Below, one piece after another: positions 23,364-36,560 of a DNA stretch of 64,000 nt; the stretch's first letter is position 1, and each line of letters starts with the position of its first letter. Source of the DNA: Montifringilla adamsi (Eukaryota; Chordata; Aves; Passeriformes; Passeridae); NCBI GenBank assembly GCA_017590115.1, contig JAGGNK010013114.1, forward strand, positions 372,001 through 436,000, read 5' to 3'. The notes beneath the pieces were generated by a model. That model was given only the letters and a program-made list of their open reading frames with translations. It did no database searches and was not told where the DNA came from. The position numbers and the translations under genes were made by a program.

Positions 23364-26300
23364 GTATTCTGAAGATGAGACTCATGATGGTTGAAACCAG
23401 GCAAAGCTAAAGCTATAAGGAACTAAGCTACAGAAGAAAATAGCAGTAAAACAGGTAAGCTTGTTGAGGAATGTATCCACTGCATGTAGAGTACAAGAGT
23501 AGGAACAGAGTACCAGAGTAGAACCCAAAATAGTGTGATGTATTCCTCATCCACACAAAAATCTCACACAAGGCAGACAAACTTTCACCCAAGCTCAGCA
23601 CCACCACCACATGTAAGAGGACACTCAACATCCTGTGGACAAATAAGTGTCCTGGAAGAGTTGACAGAAGCTAAAAGGCATCCAATTGTCATTTAAGGTG
23701 ACAAAAGCAAACACATTTGCATATATCTTTACCAAGATGCTTTTTGAACATTCTGAATGTTTCAAGTGTCATTAAAAATACTAAATCAGAGCACAGAAAC
23801 CCATGAAAATCAATGACAGTCATATCTTTACTACTTTGAAGACTTAGACTTTCAGGAAAAACAGCTATTTACATTTTACAATCTTCACTCTATGCGCTAA
23901 ATCCAAGGACCTGGAAAATTAAATTATAGTATCTAATGGTCACCAAGATGCACTGGGAACACCAAATCTAGAGGCAGCATCCATCTCTGCATATCAAAGT
24001 TTGTCTTCCAAATTCTTTTTTCCCCTCCAAACTACAGTTTTTTCAAATTCAGGAAAAAACAGACTGAAGAGCAGAGTAAACTGGAGAAGGTTTTGATACA
24101 GAAATCATTTGACACTCTCCCTCTTCTCCTGGACAGCTGAGGACCCAGCACTCCAGTAAGCCTTGCGGAGCAGCCACTCCTATCCAGCAGGATCTCACCG
24201 TGCCTCTGTGACCAGGAATTTCCTTATCACCAGCTAAACATTGAAGAAGAGAGGACTCATCCAAAGGCACCCGATGTAATCCAATCTAGGATCCAAACCT
24301 AACAATTGTCTCAAAAAATCACTGCCAAATAAAACACATGAAACTAAATTGTTACCATCAACCCATCAACTGTAACATACCTAAGAGTAACTGGGGCAAT
24401 AAACTAGCAAAAATGGACCTGTGGTCCTGCTGTTTAAGCTCCACTAAGCCATAGTTCTAGCAAGAGCCAAGCAAAAACACTTGAGCTACAAGAGTTACAT
24501 CCTACGAGCTCAGTGTTCTTTTAAAGAGCAAAAGCCTCTTATTTTCCATCGGTGAATGAATCCAATTTAGATATTCCTATAAAGAAGAGCTAGCCTTTTA
24601 TTCCTAGTCTCAGATGTAAATTAAGCATCCCTACCATCCCGATCAACTCAGTCTACATGTGTCTGGCTTTTTTCTGATCTGCACCTACCATATAATTTCC
24701 ATACATGATCCAGCTTAAGGTTACCCAAATTACTAAAAATGTAAACAAAACCCTGTTCCTTAGTCCTTCCTTAGTGAACAAGGATCTAGCAATACCACAC
24801 CGGGTACCAACCTTCTCTAGCAATCACAGCATCACTTGTACCCTGGTGAAGTTCTGAAATAAGAGAGCAGAGAGCAAAGCTCCCCTTGGTAGCTGCAGAA
24901 CCGAGGCAGGACACACCTTGGCTGTCACTGCTCTCTAAGCTGCTTGAACTTGGGCACCCAGATGTAAATTCAGTTGTGATCACAAAAATGATAAAACTAG
25001 CAAGATTAATTTATCACCTAGCTGACAATAAGGGTCTGTTCAGTTAGCACCATGCTTCTAAAACATCTGTATCCTTGGAACACTACAAATTCCTCAGTTG
25101 GTAAAAATATAATTGTAGACCCTCAAAAATATAGCCTGGAGAAAACAAAACTCTTGGTGCTACTCCTATTATGCTGACCTATTGAGTAAGTTCTAGCAGG
25201 TGAGTCATTCTATCAGTTTTCTTAGGGTTGACATTTACACTTACTTTAGCCTACAAAAAAAGTTTTGTCATCCACACATGTGAAGTCCAAAGTGACAACT
25301 ATAATTTACTACTGCTAAAACAAGACAGTTTAGATAAGATACAGCTCATTCAAAACACATTGCAAAGGCTTTTTTCTACAGTTTTATCTCTCTGTCCTTG
25401 CCCCCAGCTATCTCTCCTTTTAAGGAAATAGTTATATTACAGATGAATGCCTACAGTAGCCGCTGATTCACATTATGCTGACAAAGAATGAACAAGCATT
25501 TTAGTGTGCATGCTCATTGCTTCATCTTCAAAAAGAATGCAAAAGAAAAAAGTGATAAAAAACAAAAAAGCAAGCTTTGCTGCCCAAGAACAATGCTTTC
25601 TCCTTTAGGAAGAAAGTATATTTAATCTTCAGTTATTAGTAGAGTCATAATTCTAAACTGTCTTCTGTATTAGTCCAACACATGGAAGGTATTATTCACA
25701 GCTTAATTACTTATATGAGATTTTAAAAAATTACTAGTCTGTATTTTTGTAGAATAATTTTAAACACTGCATTTGGACTCCTGTCAAGTCACAAGTGAGT
25801 ATTAAAAAGAATCACATTAGTCTGACAAGTCTTAAGTCTGGTCTAAGACCTGTTTTCTAGGTTTTGAGACTGAATACACACTTTTTTTCTCAGAATTTGC
25901 ATGCTATATGAGAAACTGGGACATGGGAAGGAGAGCAAGGGGGATCCTGAGAATCCTAGTAGTCACAAGCTTCCAAAAGCCATGATTTTAAAAGGAAAAG
26001 AGATTGATACCATGTAACCATAGACATTTTCCAAAGAACAGACGTTTGAAAAGCTTCCCCCAGAGGATGACACAAAGTCTGTGTCAAAGCCAAATAAACC
26101 TCAAACTACTCTGCAGTTTCCCATTATTTTAGATGACGCTAATTGTTTAATTTTGGGATCAGGGATAAAAATCATGTTGTGGGATTTGGTTTGTTTCACT
26201 GCTAAAAAATGAAATAGGTCTGAAGGGATTTCAGAGACTCCTCTGAAAAATCCCATCACTTACAGCCCTTCAGTTGTGCTGGTACTCACAGAGAAATGCT

Positions 26301-27234
26301 CTGGAAAGATAACAATGCACAGACTTTCTACAGAACTTTTAAAAAAACCCCAAAGCATCTATCAACAACAAAAATAACCACAAACACAACACCCCAAAAA
26401 TACAAGTAAAAAGTGGTTTCATTTTTTCCTTAAATAAGTACTAGGTTAGATAACAAAATATTCACTTAGGATAAGTAAAGCATGCACAACAAAAATCTAC
26501 TGTCAACTCCTGCCTTTGCTGAAAGGACAAACACCTTTGTATTTAGAGCTACATATTCTACTCATTGCCACATTTAAACAAACCACATTAATCACTTCAT
26601 CTGAATGACTATCACAATCCATTTACAAGTAGATATGTCAAAATATTTATGATGAATACTAAATTAACCATTTAATGTACTTAGAAAGACACAAGAAACA
26701 AGCTGAAAGCACTGTGAAACAGCTATATTTCCAAGTCAAAGAAAATTCTTGTTGGAAATTATATTCAGAATCTCATTTCAGGCATTATCTGTTTAACTTT
26801 GATTTGTTTCTACAACTGTTCTTCACAGTATGTGAAACTGAAAGAAACCTGCAAATGTTTTAGATATAAATCAGAATGAACTTCAGAAACATTTCTATGA
26901 AAACAGAACAGCACAGGTTTATCAGAACTAACAATATATAATAACAAAATTTTAAAAAAATAAAAATATATATGCACTAGACCAGGCTTCAGATAGTAGC
27001 ACTAGTAAAGGTCTCCAAAAAATCACATGAAACTGTCTCAGTCTTCCCATCCTGAAACTGTAGACTATTTTCTATCTTTGACATATGATGTCAAAAGACA
27101 CAATCTTTCTAACTGACCTGTAAGTAACCATTTTTGGGATGCTACCACATGAAATACTGATCTCTGACTCTCTGGGGGGAGAACATCAGAAGGACATGGA
27201 TCTTCTGGAATAAGTCTACAGAAGAACAAAAAGA

Positions 27235-27662
27235 TGCTCTGGAGGCTGGAGCCCCTCTGCTCCGGAGATAGGCTGGGAGAGCTGGGGGTGTTCATCCTGG
27301 AGAAGAGAAGGCTCCAGGGAGACCTTAGAGCCTCTGCCAGTGCCTAAGAGGCTCCAGGAGAGCTGGATAGGGACTCTGGACAAGGGTCTGGACTGGCAGA
27401 ACAAGGAGGAGTGGCTTCAAATTTAAAGAAAGCAGGCTTTAGCTATTAGAAAAATTCTGCCCTGTGAGGGTGGTGAGGCCCTGGCACAGGTTGCCCAGAG
27501 AAGCTGTGGCTGCCCCATCCCTCAAGTGTTCAAAGCCAGGCTGGATGAGGCTTGGATTAACCTGATCTAGTGGAAGGTGTCCCTGCTCGTGGCAGTGGGT
27601 TGGAAATGGATGATCTTTTAAGGTCCCTTCCCATGCAAACCACTCCAGGATTCTGTGATTTG
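27235..27662 (+). mobile_element. CR1 3'-end fragment, antisense to BACH1
   Basis: The plus strand carries the usual CR1 3' region, including 'ggcacaggttgcccagagaagctgtggctgccccatcc', and runs to the typical tail 'gattctgtgattt'. It is 5'-truncated, about 430 bp long, and non-coding. Confidence 0.92.
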
Positions 27663-30123
27663 ATGACCTTAATAGTAGGATGAACAGGGCGAGCAAGTGC
27701 TATATATTTATTTATCACAGTATTTGTCAATGGGGCAAGACTGGAATCCAGACACCTACAAACATTATGTTGACAGTTCAAATAAAGTCATTCACAAAGT
27801 ATCTCAACACAATTTTTAAAATTACTTGAATATTCTTTAAGACACAGGCTCTCATTTAGTTACTGACACCCTAGGCTACACCTCTCCCGCTCTCCAATGT
27901 ATGTTTAATGATTAAACTCAATTTATTTGTATTTCACCAGTGCTTCTAAAGTCAATTTACCCTTCACAGCACACTTTCCCCTTTTTAAAGCTTCAGTAGC
28001 TGATCAGTCAGTTGAGCCTAACTCTGACCTTCTAACTCACTTTTATACCAAATACTACATTTTCCCTTCATACTTAACAAGAACAAAACTTTCTTCCACC
28101 CTTAAGAGTGCCTTAACCAAAAAAAACCTGCATACTGCTGGAAACAGAGTGCCTTGTGATGCAGCCTTTGATTTATTACAGCAAAGCAAGCCTTTCCATC
28201 ACTTTTATTCCCCTCTCCAGACTGCTTACCTGTGAATTAGAGGTGGGGGCAGGGAAACCTGCAGGTGGATCCTCATACATCATCCCCACTGTGGTCACAC
28301 TAAGCTGAATCTACACAACTTAATGACTGGTTCAGCAGTTAATTTTGGCTCACTCAATGTTTTGTTCCTACCCACACTTGCATCAACCAACACACTACCT
28401 CTGGTTTAACTAAGGACTACACATAAACAGGACTCACATTATGAATACCACAGTGTTTTCCCCTGCTCCCCAAAACCTCCCCCATGAAACTTTCAGTGGT
28501 CAAATTCTACGGGACAATTAAAATGCCAGCATTCAGACACAAATGTGAGCCCTCTGACTGATCTACCACTCTTCTCTGCCCCCATACCAGCATGCCCAGT
28601 GCAGGGAGAAAGACAGGACTATGGTTAAAAGAAAACCCATGAAGTGTTTACAGAAACATGCTGATTATCAAACTTGGAAGGTGGGGATGACAATGACAAG
28701 GTGACTTGTTTAAGTACGTTTCCCTGAACCACAGAGCAGAGTTATTTGGGACTTACAGAACTCATGTGCAAAGACCTGTCTATTCTACACCTAACAAGAG
28801 TGCCCACCTGATCCAAAGGATCAGGTAAAGGGTATGGGTTTTAATACTAGACCATTTCTATCATAAGAAATTTATTAGTGTTCAAAATATCCTTTGCATA
28901 ATAATATTAGAACTAATTAAAAGCAAACATTTAACACATTAAGATCTTCTACATTTTTACACATAAACTCAAAGATACGGCTGATAGAAGCTAAAGCTGT
29001 ACGTCAGCATTTTAGTTAAAATCAGAAGTGTGCTAGTGAAGCAAACTTCCCAAACACCCCATTTATTATGCTTTTGCTTACATCACAAGATGAACCCAGA
29101 CAACAAGTGTAGGCTCTTTTTTTGAAGTAAATTGGAAAACACACTCTAGAAGTTCTCAAGAATTTCAAATACTAAGGGATTTAACTTTTTTTTTCAGATT
29201 TACTAAGCCAGGTCAAAGGGAAACCTTCTGAAAAACACAGTGGGTATTCAGTTTTCAGTGACAACTGTTTCTCTCTGCAAATCTTCCTGTTTTGGGCCTC
29301 ACTGCTTGCTAAGGTACATGCAGGCTTATTCGCTTGAGTTAGGGCATGCAAGAGTAATTATGCTATTTAAGTAATCTTTAAAGTTAAACTCACATTACAA
29401 ATCGTATTTTGTGATTTACCTTAGATGGTTTAATTCAGACTCATCATGTTGACAGGAATATAGTCCTTTCTTTTCTTGCTGTATGGTGTAATACTTGAGA
29501 TTAAATAAGTCACTATATGCTAGAGCATCCGAGTGCTGCATCACCTTAATTTACAGTGCTTCTGGATTGCAATTACTCCATTATTGCAGCCAGATGTTTT
29601 TCACAGAGAAACTCCTTCCTCAAGTGCCTCAAATTAACGTGTCTGTCAAAATTTACTCCACATACAGTTACCTTTACTGCTAGAACACTTTCTCCCTCTT
29701 TTTTTAGTTCAAATAAAGATTTGGAAGACCGAGTTGTAGATGATTTTGGGATCACCGCCAGGCTAAAAGGGGTAACTGTTCTTTTGTGATTACTACATTT
29801 CCACCAAGCCCCAAAGCGTGCCGAGGATCTCAGCGCACAGAACAGGACGGACAGGATTTGTATTCGTTGTTTACAATCTGAAACAGACCTTCCCTGCACC
29901 CCTCAGCCCGGCAGAGCGGGGATCGCGCCGACTTCCCAGCGGGGCTGAGCCGGCCCTTTCGCATAGCACCGGGGAGCGTGGGACAGTCTCGCCTGCGCCA
30001 GCGGGGCACAAGGGCACCCCTGCGAACCGGGGCCGAGGCACGGAGCAAGGAGCGCTCTCGGGGAAGGAGGCAACACCCTCAGCAAGGCACCGCTGAGGGA
30101 AAGCCGCCGCCGGTGCCCGGCGC

Positions 30124-30132
30124 TGACGAAGC
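30124..30132 (+). promoter_or_regulatory. ARE-core-like motif in the CpG island
   Basis: The sequence TGACGAAGC fits the core antioxidant response element TGACnnnGC. The base before it is C, not the preferred purine, so it is only a partial match. It lies about 220 bp inside intron 1 from the inferred donor. BACH1 is NRF2-inducible in mammals, so a functional element here is plausible but weakly supported. Confidence 0.25.
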
Positions 30133-30351
30133 GCCTTCGACACCGCCCCGGCGCCCTCGCGGGCGGGACCCCCGACCCCGCACGGGCCGGGCGGCACCGA
30201 GAAAAGGCCGCGCCACCGACACTACCGCTGTGAACTCACTGCGATCCCCGCCTCACCGCGCCCTCCGCCCGAAGGGTGCCGTCTTAGCACCCCCGCCGCC
30301 AATCCTTCACCGCGCACGCTCCCGCCGGCGGCCCGTGCGGTGCGGCTTTAC

Positions 30352-30425
30352 CTCGGTGCCCGTCGTCGTCGTCGTCGTCGTCGCCGCCTCTCCCCGTCCC
30401 TTCTAGCCCCGCGCGCAGCCCGAGC
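30352..30425 (-). other. BACH1: Probable non-coding BACH1 exon 1
   Basis: On the minus strand, 'ggcaccgag' is followed by GTAAAG, the best donor in the island. Splicing it to 'gtctgaag' at 18954 gives a normal leader. The upstream end is unknown, and 30425 is only a working boundary. The exon would include seven ACG repeats (plus strand CGT, 30361-30381). Confidence 0.5.
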
Positions 30426-30485
30426 CCGGGCCCGGCCGCTCCCGGCTCCAGCTGCGGCCCGACTGCGGCGCGCGCCGTNCGCCCC

Positions 30486-30570
30486 GCCTCGCCTCTTCCC
30501 TGCCCTGTCTCCCTCCTTTCCCTGCCTCCTGCCCTGCCTCCTTCCCTCTCTCTGTTCCCTCCCTCCCAAA
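30486..30570 (+). repeat. Pyrimidine-rich tract beside the CpG island
   Basis: The stretch is almost entirely C and T on the plus strand (ccctgcctcc-type runs), so GA-rich on the BACH1 sense strand. It sits just upstream of the inferred first exon and may form part of the core promoter or a triplex-prone tract. Confidence 0.7.
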
Positions 30571-30599
30571 TTCCACGTACCTGTTTATCCAAGGGCACC

Positions 30600-33500
30600 A
30601 GGGAAGGCAGCCTCCTCCAAAAGCTCCTGAATAAAACGTTATTGACAGCAAATTATGCACTGCCAAGAGTGCTAATGGGAATTGCGCTGTTAAGATATTT
30701 TAACCCAGTTTAACAATTTAGTGTGCCTTTGAATGTTTTTTTTAATGCCTTGTAGAGTGACACACTGTTTTACACTGTATTTAAGTGTTGCATAACTTTC
30801 TTCCGCTGTTTTTACAGTAGGCTTTCAGTTTTGGTAGAGGCTAATACAGATTTTCCTTCAATGTCTGTTTGCTGATGCCTTTCACCTTGTTAAGAAGGCA
30901 GAATTTAATTATTTGTATTTATTAGTTGGCCAACATATTCAACAGTACAAAGAGTTGCATTACAAAATAACCTAAGCAATTTGTTGGAGTTTAAATTTAA
31001 GAGCAGCTATTAGGTAATGATATCCTAAAAGTAGCATTTGTCTTGAGATTTGAATTCCTATTCCCCTGGTACTCACACGTGGAGAGGGGAATAAAGGCAA
31101 CTGTTTAGATGGTAAAAGCTGAGTTGCAGAAGTATGAGATGTTTACAGCGCTTAAGCTTAAAATTTAAAATACCTACTGCTAAACTGAAAGTTGGGTTTT
31201 TTTGGGTTTTTTTGGTCTTCCACAAAGATTTTTGTGGGGAAGAGAGGGAAACAGAAGAGGGAAAAAATGAATAAAAACAAAAGGAGCTCTTTGGTTGAAA
31301 GATCGACTACAAAATCATGGACCGCACCCACCAAGAAGGGATCTTCATCTCCTGTTCTGGATCTTAGGGATGATGCAATTCTTCCTTCCCACACAATAGG
31401 GAGTGAAGTTACAGTGTAATAGCTTGGTTCTCACTCACAGTCAGACTGAAGAACTGCATAAGTACTTCCTGCATTGAAATTAGACATAACTAGAAGAGGA
31501 AAAAATAAAAAAAAAAAAAGTCAATTTTTTTCCTAAGGTGAAGAAGTAAAACCAATAAAAAGGAGATCTGGGAATCTAAGCTAAAAATCAGGGACATACA
31601 TCTTCCTGCAGATGAATAACAAATGCTTTAAGCATTTAAAACAATATAAAAACTCAGGTGACAAATGCTCACAAAGTTAGCGTGCATGATAACAAATAAT
31701 AACAATATCACCAAAAGAAAGCAAGGGAAAATGTCCCTTTTTTTGAAATAGATTTATTTTTCTGATACAGTGGTGGCGTTAATGGGACTTTAAGTTCCAT
31801 TCTATCAAATATTGTTACTTCCTTATGAAGCCTGGCTGGAGCTGTCTTTGTGTTGTTTTCTGCTTCTGGCATTCTAAAAGCTCCAGCCTCAGCTACCCCC
31901 AGTTTGTAACTGGATTTATTGAGCTCTGGCTGCTCTGTGGATTGATTCTGGTCCAGAGAGATGAAAGTGCTCTAATCTGCTGGTTAGCTGTGTAGACTGC
32001 AGGGCACAGGTCATACTATGGAATACTTAGGCCATCTTTAATATTGGGCGTGTTCTCTTCTGCCCTTGTCCCCTCTTTTCATCCTTTCTATGCTGAAGCT
32101 GGTTTCCTACCATAGAAACTTGACCAATAAATTCTCCAGAGGTAAATTGTGACATATCCCGTATCCCAAGGCTAAAGGTGAGATTCACCTCACCAACCTT
32201 TAGCCATCTAAAATTTAGCCATCTAGTCTAAGCAACTCATCTAGGGTCCTGTGTAGCTGAGGGAACTGGATAGGCAACTCCATGGGATAATTGTTCCCTC
32301 TCTGTGGCTGGTGTCTGAGACAGCTGTGATGAAACTCCTTTTGGAGATGCCTGTCCCATGCTTTTATGGAGGGAATGTGTATCACTGGGTTAGGCTAGAG
32401 ACAGAACTCCTGGATTAAACCCATGGCCATGGAGTTCTGCAGGATGCTGCCATCAGAATCCTTCACAGCAAAAGTGCGGGGGAGTCATTAGGAACAATTA
32501 ATGCTGAAGGCCCATCTTCTACGTTCACAGGGCAGAGGCTGACGACCCTGCTGCACACTTGGCCACATCAAATATGACTTCTGTAGGCATCATGTAGAAG
32601 ATTTGTCCATTTTACATTCCAGTAAATGAAAGCTAAACCACTCCCTCCTGTGAACTTGCAAACACAAAAGCTGTTTTCTAATCTACATTTAGATAACATT
32701 TTCTAACTGTAAATTGAGCTATCAAGGAGCTCCTGTGGTATGTATCTAAGTGATAGAAACCTCAGGGCTGTGTCAATAGGTATGAGCTGAAAAACTGACT
32801 CTTATTTTAAAATGGTTTTTGAAGCCTTTGAACACATTATTTTAGAATTTATTTCCATACCATCTTCTGCTGTATGTGTGTAATACTGTTCTAATCCTTG
32901 GGAGCACACATGCTTATTTTTTGTGGTTTCTGGCTTACAAAAGTCTTTTGTTTGTCCTGGGAAAGCATGGTGTTAATCATAGGAAAATATTTTTACATTC
33001 CCTCTTTACAAAAAATGAGAAAAAAATGCTTTCTATCTAGAAGTAAATCCTATTCTAGTAAACTATCTTTTAAAATGCAGCTCTAAGTGAAATTCTCTGA
33101 AACCTACAGCTAATATGGTCCAGATTCACATAAAATCATCTTAAAATGAAAACTGGTGTCTCAGTTAAATCTGGTTTGTTTCCTTTTTTTTTTTTTTTTC
33201 CAGGTACCATTTTTAAAACTGTCATCCTTAAATTAAGCAGTAACATTTCAATGGGAAAAAAGGGACTTCTTTTTTTTAATAGAATGAGAATTATTTTTGA
33301 TTCCGTGAGAAGGGATATAAACCATGTGTAAACAATGGCAAAAAGGTGGGAAACAAAGGGGCTAGCTGCGGAAAAGAAAGAGATCTGCTTAGATAGGCTG
33401 GGGGAGCTGTATGAAAAGACCAAAGAATGAGAATTGCAGTAGGACAGCTAAAAAAACCTCATAAGGGTACTTAACTTAAAAGAGGAAAACAATTTATTAA

Positions 33501-35900
33501 TGAAAAATGGATTTGCCTTCCTGGAAGCTTGGAGTAAACACTATCAATGGCTGTAATTCTGTCAGCAATGCCTGAGCTGATTGATCTGGGAGAAGACCAG
33601 AGGTGTTCAGGAGGTGAGGTGAAAGCACTGCAGCCAGGCTGTCCAGACCAGGCATTGTCACACAGTAGCTCTCTTGAACCCTGTGAGGAAAGGCAGGTAC
33701 GTGTGGGGAAAGCAGAGCATGTCGTGCAGGGCTTGATGAGTATCTCCAGCCTCGAGCTGTGCTGAGGGGTCGCACCTGGGAGGGCTCTGCGTGAATTAAG
33801 TCAGAAAACTGCTGAGCCTGAAACCCACAGGCTCTTAGTTTCCGTCCAGGTGCATATCCACACATGGACTGATGGAAACACCAGGAGCTTGGGAAGGTAG
33901 AGGGAGACCTGGTGAAACATCTGATGCTCGGGGGACTGAGGATGTGCATTCCCAGGACCACAGACTGAATCCATACCAGACCCCACCGTTTCCATGTGAA
34001 GGGGTCATGCTGGGGAAAAGAGTAATCTCTTCACAAAACAAACTGCTAGGGAAGAACCCATCCCTTTAATTTATAAGACAGTCTATTGAGAGCCTCCTGA
34101 AGTAGCAATTTGGGATGACCCCTCTGCATATGCTTAGTTTAGGAGAACTAATTGCTGGTAGTGCAATATTCCCACATGGAATATCTGGTTATTGCTTTCA
34201 CTCTGAACTGCTTTAATCCAGAAGTTTACTCCTTAGCACTTCATTATCGGGATATCTGGAGTACTGGTTTGTTGCTTCTCTAGAAAAATGCTAACCCTCC
34301 CCACCCCAGATTATAACCCAGGGAATGTTCAGTATATTTGCAAAAATAGGTACTCTGAGACTTCTTAAATGACAAAAGTATCTGTGGGTGAGATGCTTGA
34401 AATGTTGAAATTTTGGATCTATTCCCTAAGAACTGTAGTCATACCCTGAGAGGAGAAGGATGTTGAGTCAGAGTGAAGAAAGGAAAGAAAAACTGAATGT
34501 TTTTTCTATTGCAATCATCCCAGAGGTCAGATGCAACCAAGACAGACAGATGAACAACAAAAACACTGGTTAAATGACTCAAAAGGTTAGGTTTTCAGGC
34601 ATTGGACTGAAACTGTTCAAGTGCTCTGAAAGAAAATACAGAAATAAAGCGTATTTTCTTTTTGAGTCTAATGCCTGAAGAAAGATTAATTTTAACATTT
34701 ATTAGTAGAAACCTTCTGAAGGACTTATACTTAGGCTGTCTGAAGGCTACTGTGGACATATGAGGACCAGAATAGAGAACAGTGAAATTGCATTTGCTTT
34801 TGGAGGTGTCTGATAGTGGCATAAAGTAACATGTCTTTTGCAGCATGATATAACATAATTTCTTAAAATAACTTATGAAGCTACTCTTTTGCTTAAATAA
34901 ATTCTTCTTTATGATCACTCAGCTTGCTTTTGCTACACAGAATGATTGCAAAAGTGAATGATGTATTTGAAGAGCTGGCTAAGGCTGGAAAGCATACCAA
35001 AAGTAGGAAAGAGTACCAGGTATTCAAACACTTGGCTAAGTTTTAATTTCACAGCATAAGCATATTGTAGCCTGCTATTCATGTATTGATCATTCAATGA
35101 CTTGCCAGGAAAATAGTTTGACTGTTTGACATAGTCACTCTCCTGTTACAGCTTTTAGAAAAGGTGATATATTTTTCTGAGGTTGTACATTTCCCCATTT
35201 GTCATAAGAGAGGAAAATTTGATTCAGTATCTACTGCTGTCTAGAGCTGCACATTAAAATGTCCCACAGCAGAGGCTGTTCAGTTTCTAGGACTCATTAC
35301 CAAGCTGGAACCTCAGTTGAGAAACCAGGGTGATTGCTGGCTTGTTTGTCACTGTGGTGATCCGGTAAGAGGAGGGAGCCAACCTTCACCCTTCTGCTGT
35401 GCCTATCTGGATTGCCTTCTGTTCTCAAGACTGGCCAGTCAGCTCATCATGGGTCTGGGTGTGACTGCAAGTCATGATGAGTCATGGTTTAAGTGCACAG
35501 CTCTACTGCAGGGAAAATGAGGCCAGTTTTAACTCTACTTTTGATTTTATCTCCAGGTTAGTTCTGTGAAAGTCACCAAAACTGCTACACACAGCAAAAA
35601 GTAACCTAGTGCAAACCAGAAACAGAAGAAGATACTGCCATCAGCATGAAAATTAAAAATAAAAATTTTAAAAAAAGAAAGAGAGAGAGAGAGAGACGTA
35701 AACCTGCAATTCTCTGTACTGGCTCTGATAGCTTCTCAAAACCAGATCATTGGATGGTGCTCAAACTAGTGGTTGGTGCTTGTCAGAGGATGAAAGTTAC
35801 TGAAAACAGCAAGCTGACAATTGGAAAGTGCACTTGCAAATCTGGAACTTGTTATAGAACTGATGGAACTGATTATACAGTGTCATTTCCTGATAACTTG
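30600..35900. other. Intergenic DNA upstream of BACH1, no gene recognised
   Basis: No conserved exon or known repeat was identified. A relatively GC-rich part at 33500-34070 has a 154-residue open frame on the minus strand without recognisable domains. A 16-T run followed by ccag at 33184-33203 looks like an acceptor but has no exon after it. Confidence 0.5.
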
Positions 35901-35905
35901 GTTCT

Positions 35906-35909
<4 letters not shown>

Positions 35910-35995
<86 letters not shown>
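35910..35995 (+). repeat. Bipartite poly(T) tract (34 T, AAA, 49 T)
   Basis: T runs at 35910-35943 and 35947-35995 are separated by AAA. Either two tails were inserted at one site, or a single slippage-prone tract has one interruption. No retrocopy body was recognised on either side. Confidence 0.9.
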
Positions 35996-35996
<1 letters not shown>

Positions 35997-36252
35997 GTCT
36001 TATGAGGTATAGCTTAGCACACAATAATCAGCAAAAATTTCCTACTGTTTGTACTTTTCCTCTCCCTTCTTGCACAGCTCAGGATCCACATCATAGGAGT
36101 CCAGCTAAGGAGTGCCAGGACCAGAGGAGGAGATTCACAACCTTTTTTTAGAAACTTTTTGGAGCTGAGTTTCTCACAGTGCAAGTAGGAACTTCTTGAA
36201 ACCAGCGTCAAAGCTTATTTCAGGACCACAGTTTCTCTTCCCCTTTCCCTTC

Positions 36253-36560
36253 ACACAATCACAGCATGGCTGAGGTTTTAAGGTACATCTGCTCCAAACA
36301 CTGCTCAAGCAGGGCTGCACAGGGCTCAGGACCATGCCTAGACACTTTTTGGTATCTCTAGGGATGGCAGTGCTTGGTCACGCTTAGAGTGAAAAGAGAT
36401 TCCCTGATGCTCAGATGGAGCCTCCTGTGTTCCAGTCTGTGCCAGTTGCCTGTCACTGGATGCCATTGAGAAGAGCCCATGTCCATCATCTTTATATCAC
36501 CCCTTCTGGTATTTTACCTGCTAAGATCTTCCCTTAGCTTTTACTTAGCAGGGATGAAGT
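36253..36560 (-). mobile_element. CR1 fragment, older subfamily
   Basis: Antisense CR1 3' sequence is visible: the 'tgctcaagcagggctgcacagggctcaggaccatg' block, then a block around 'gagattccctgatgctcag', and 'cttctggtattttacctgct' near the end. It is diverged and non-coding. Confidence 0.75.

Larger units (their letters stand above)
18955..30351 (-). other. BACH1: BACH1 intron 1
   Basis: The intron is inferred between the exon 2 acceptor (AG at 18956-18955) and the donor GTAAAG at 30351-30346. It is AT-rich apart from the CpG island at its 5' end, and contains a 24-nt A run and one CR1 copy. No further coding exon was recognised. Confidence 0.7.
29870..30500 (-). promoter_or_regulatory. BACH1: CpG island, likely BACH1 promoter
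   Basis: This block is very GC- and CpG-rich in otherwise AT-rich DNA. It sits 11 kb upstream of the first coding exon, where BACH1's CpG-island promoter is expected. It contains GC boxes such as gggcggg near 30160, a CCAAT on the plus strand near 30299, a (CGT)7 run and C-rich tracts. One ambiguous base lies at 30479. The exact start site is not visible. A divergent plus-strand transcript is possible but unsupported. Confidence 0.75.

Noticed and set aside
29818..30666. Cluster of long open frames on both strands in the GC-rich block
   Set aside because: CpG-rich DNA has few stop codons. The frames are low-complexity (Arg, Pro, Ala), overlap each other, and one crosses an N. A promoter is the better reading.
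33184..33203. Strong acceptor-like tract (16 T then ccag) on the plus strand
   Set aside because: No open frame with recognisable sequence follows, and no matching donor or neighbouring exon is visible.
35646..36012. Open frames ending in long Phe runs
   Set aside because: They only translate the poly(T) tract.
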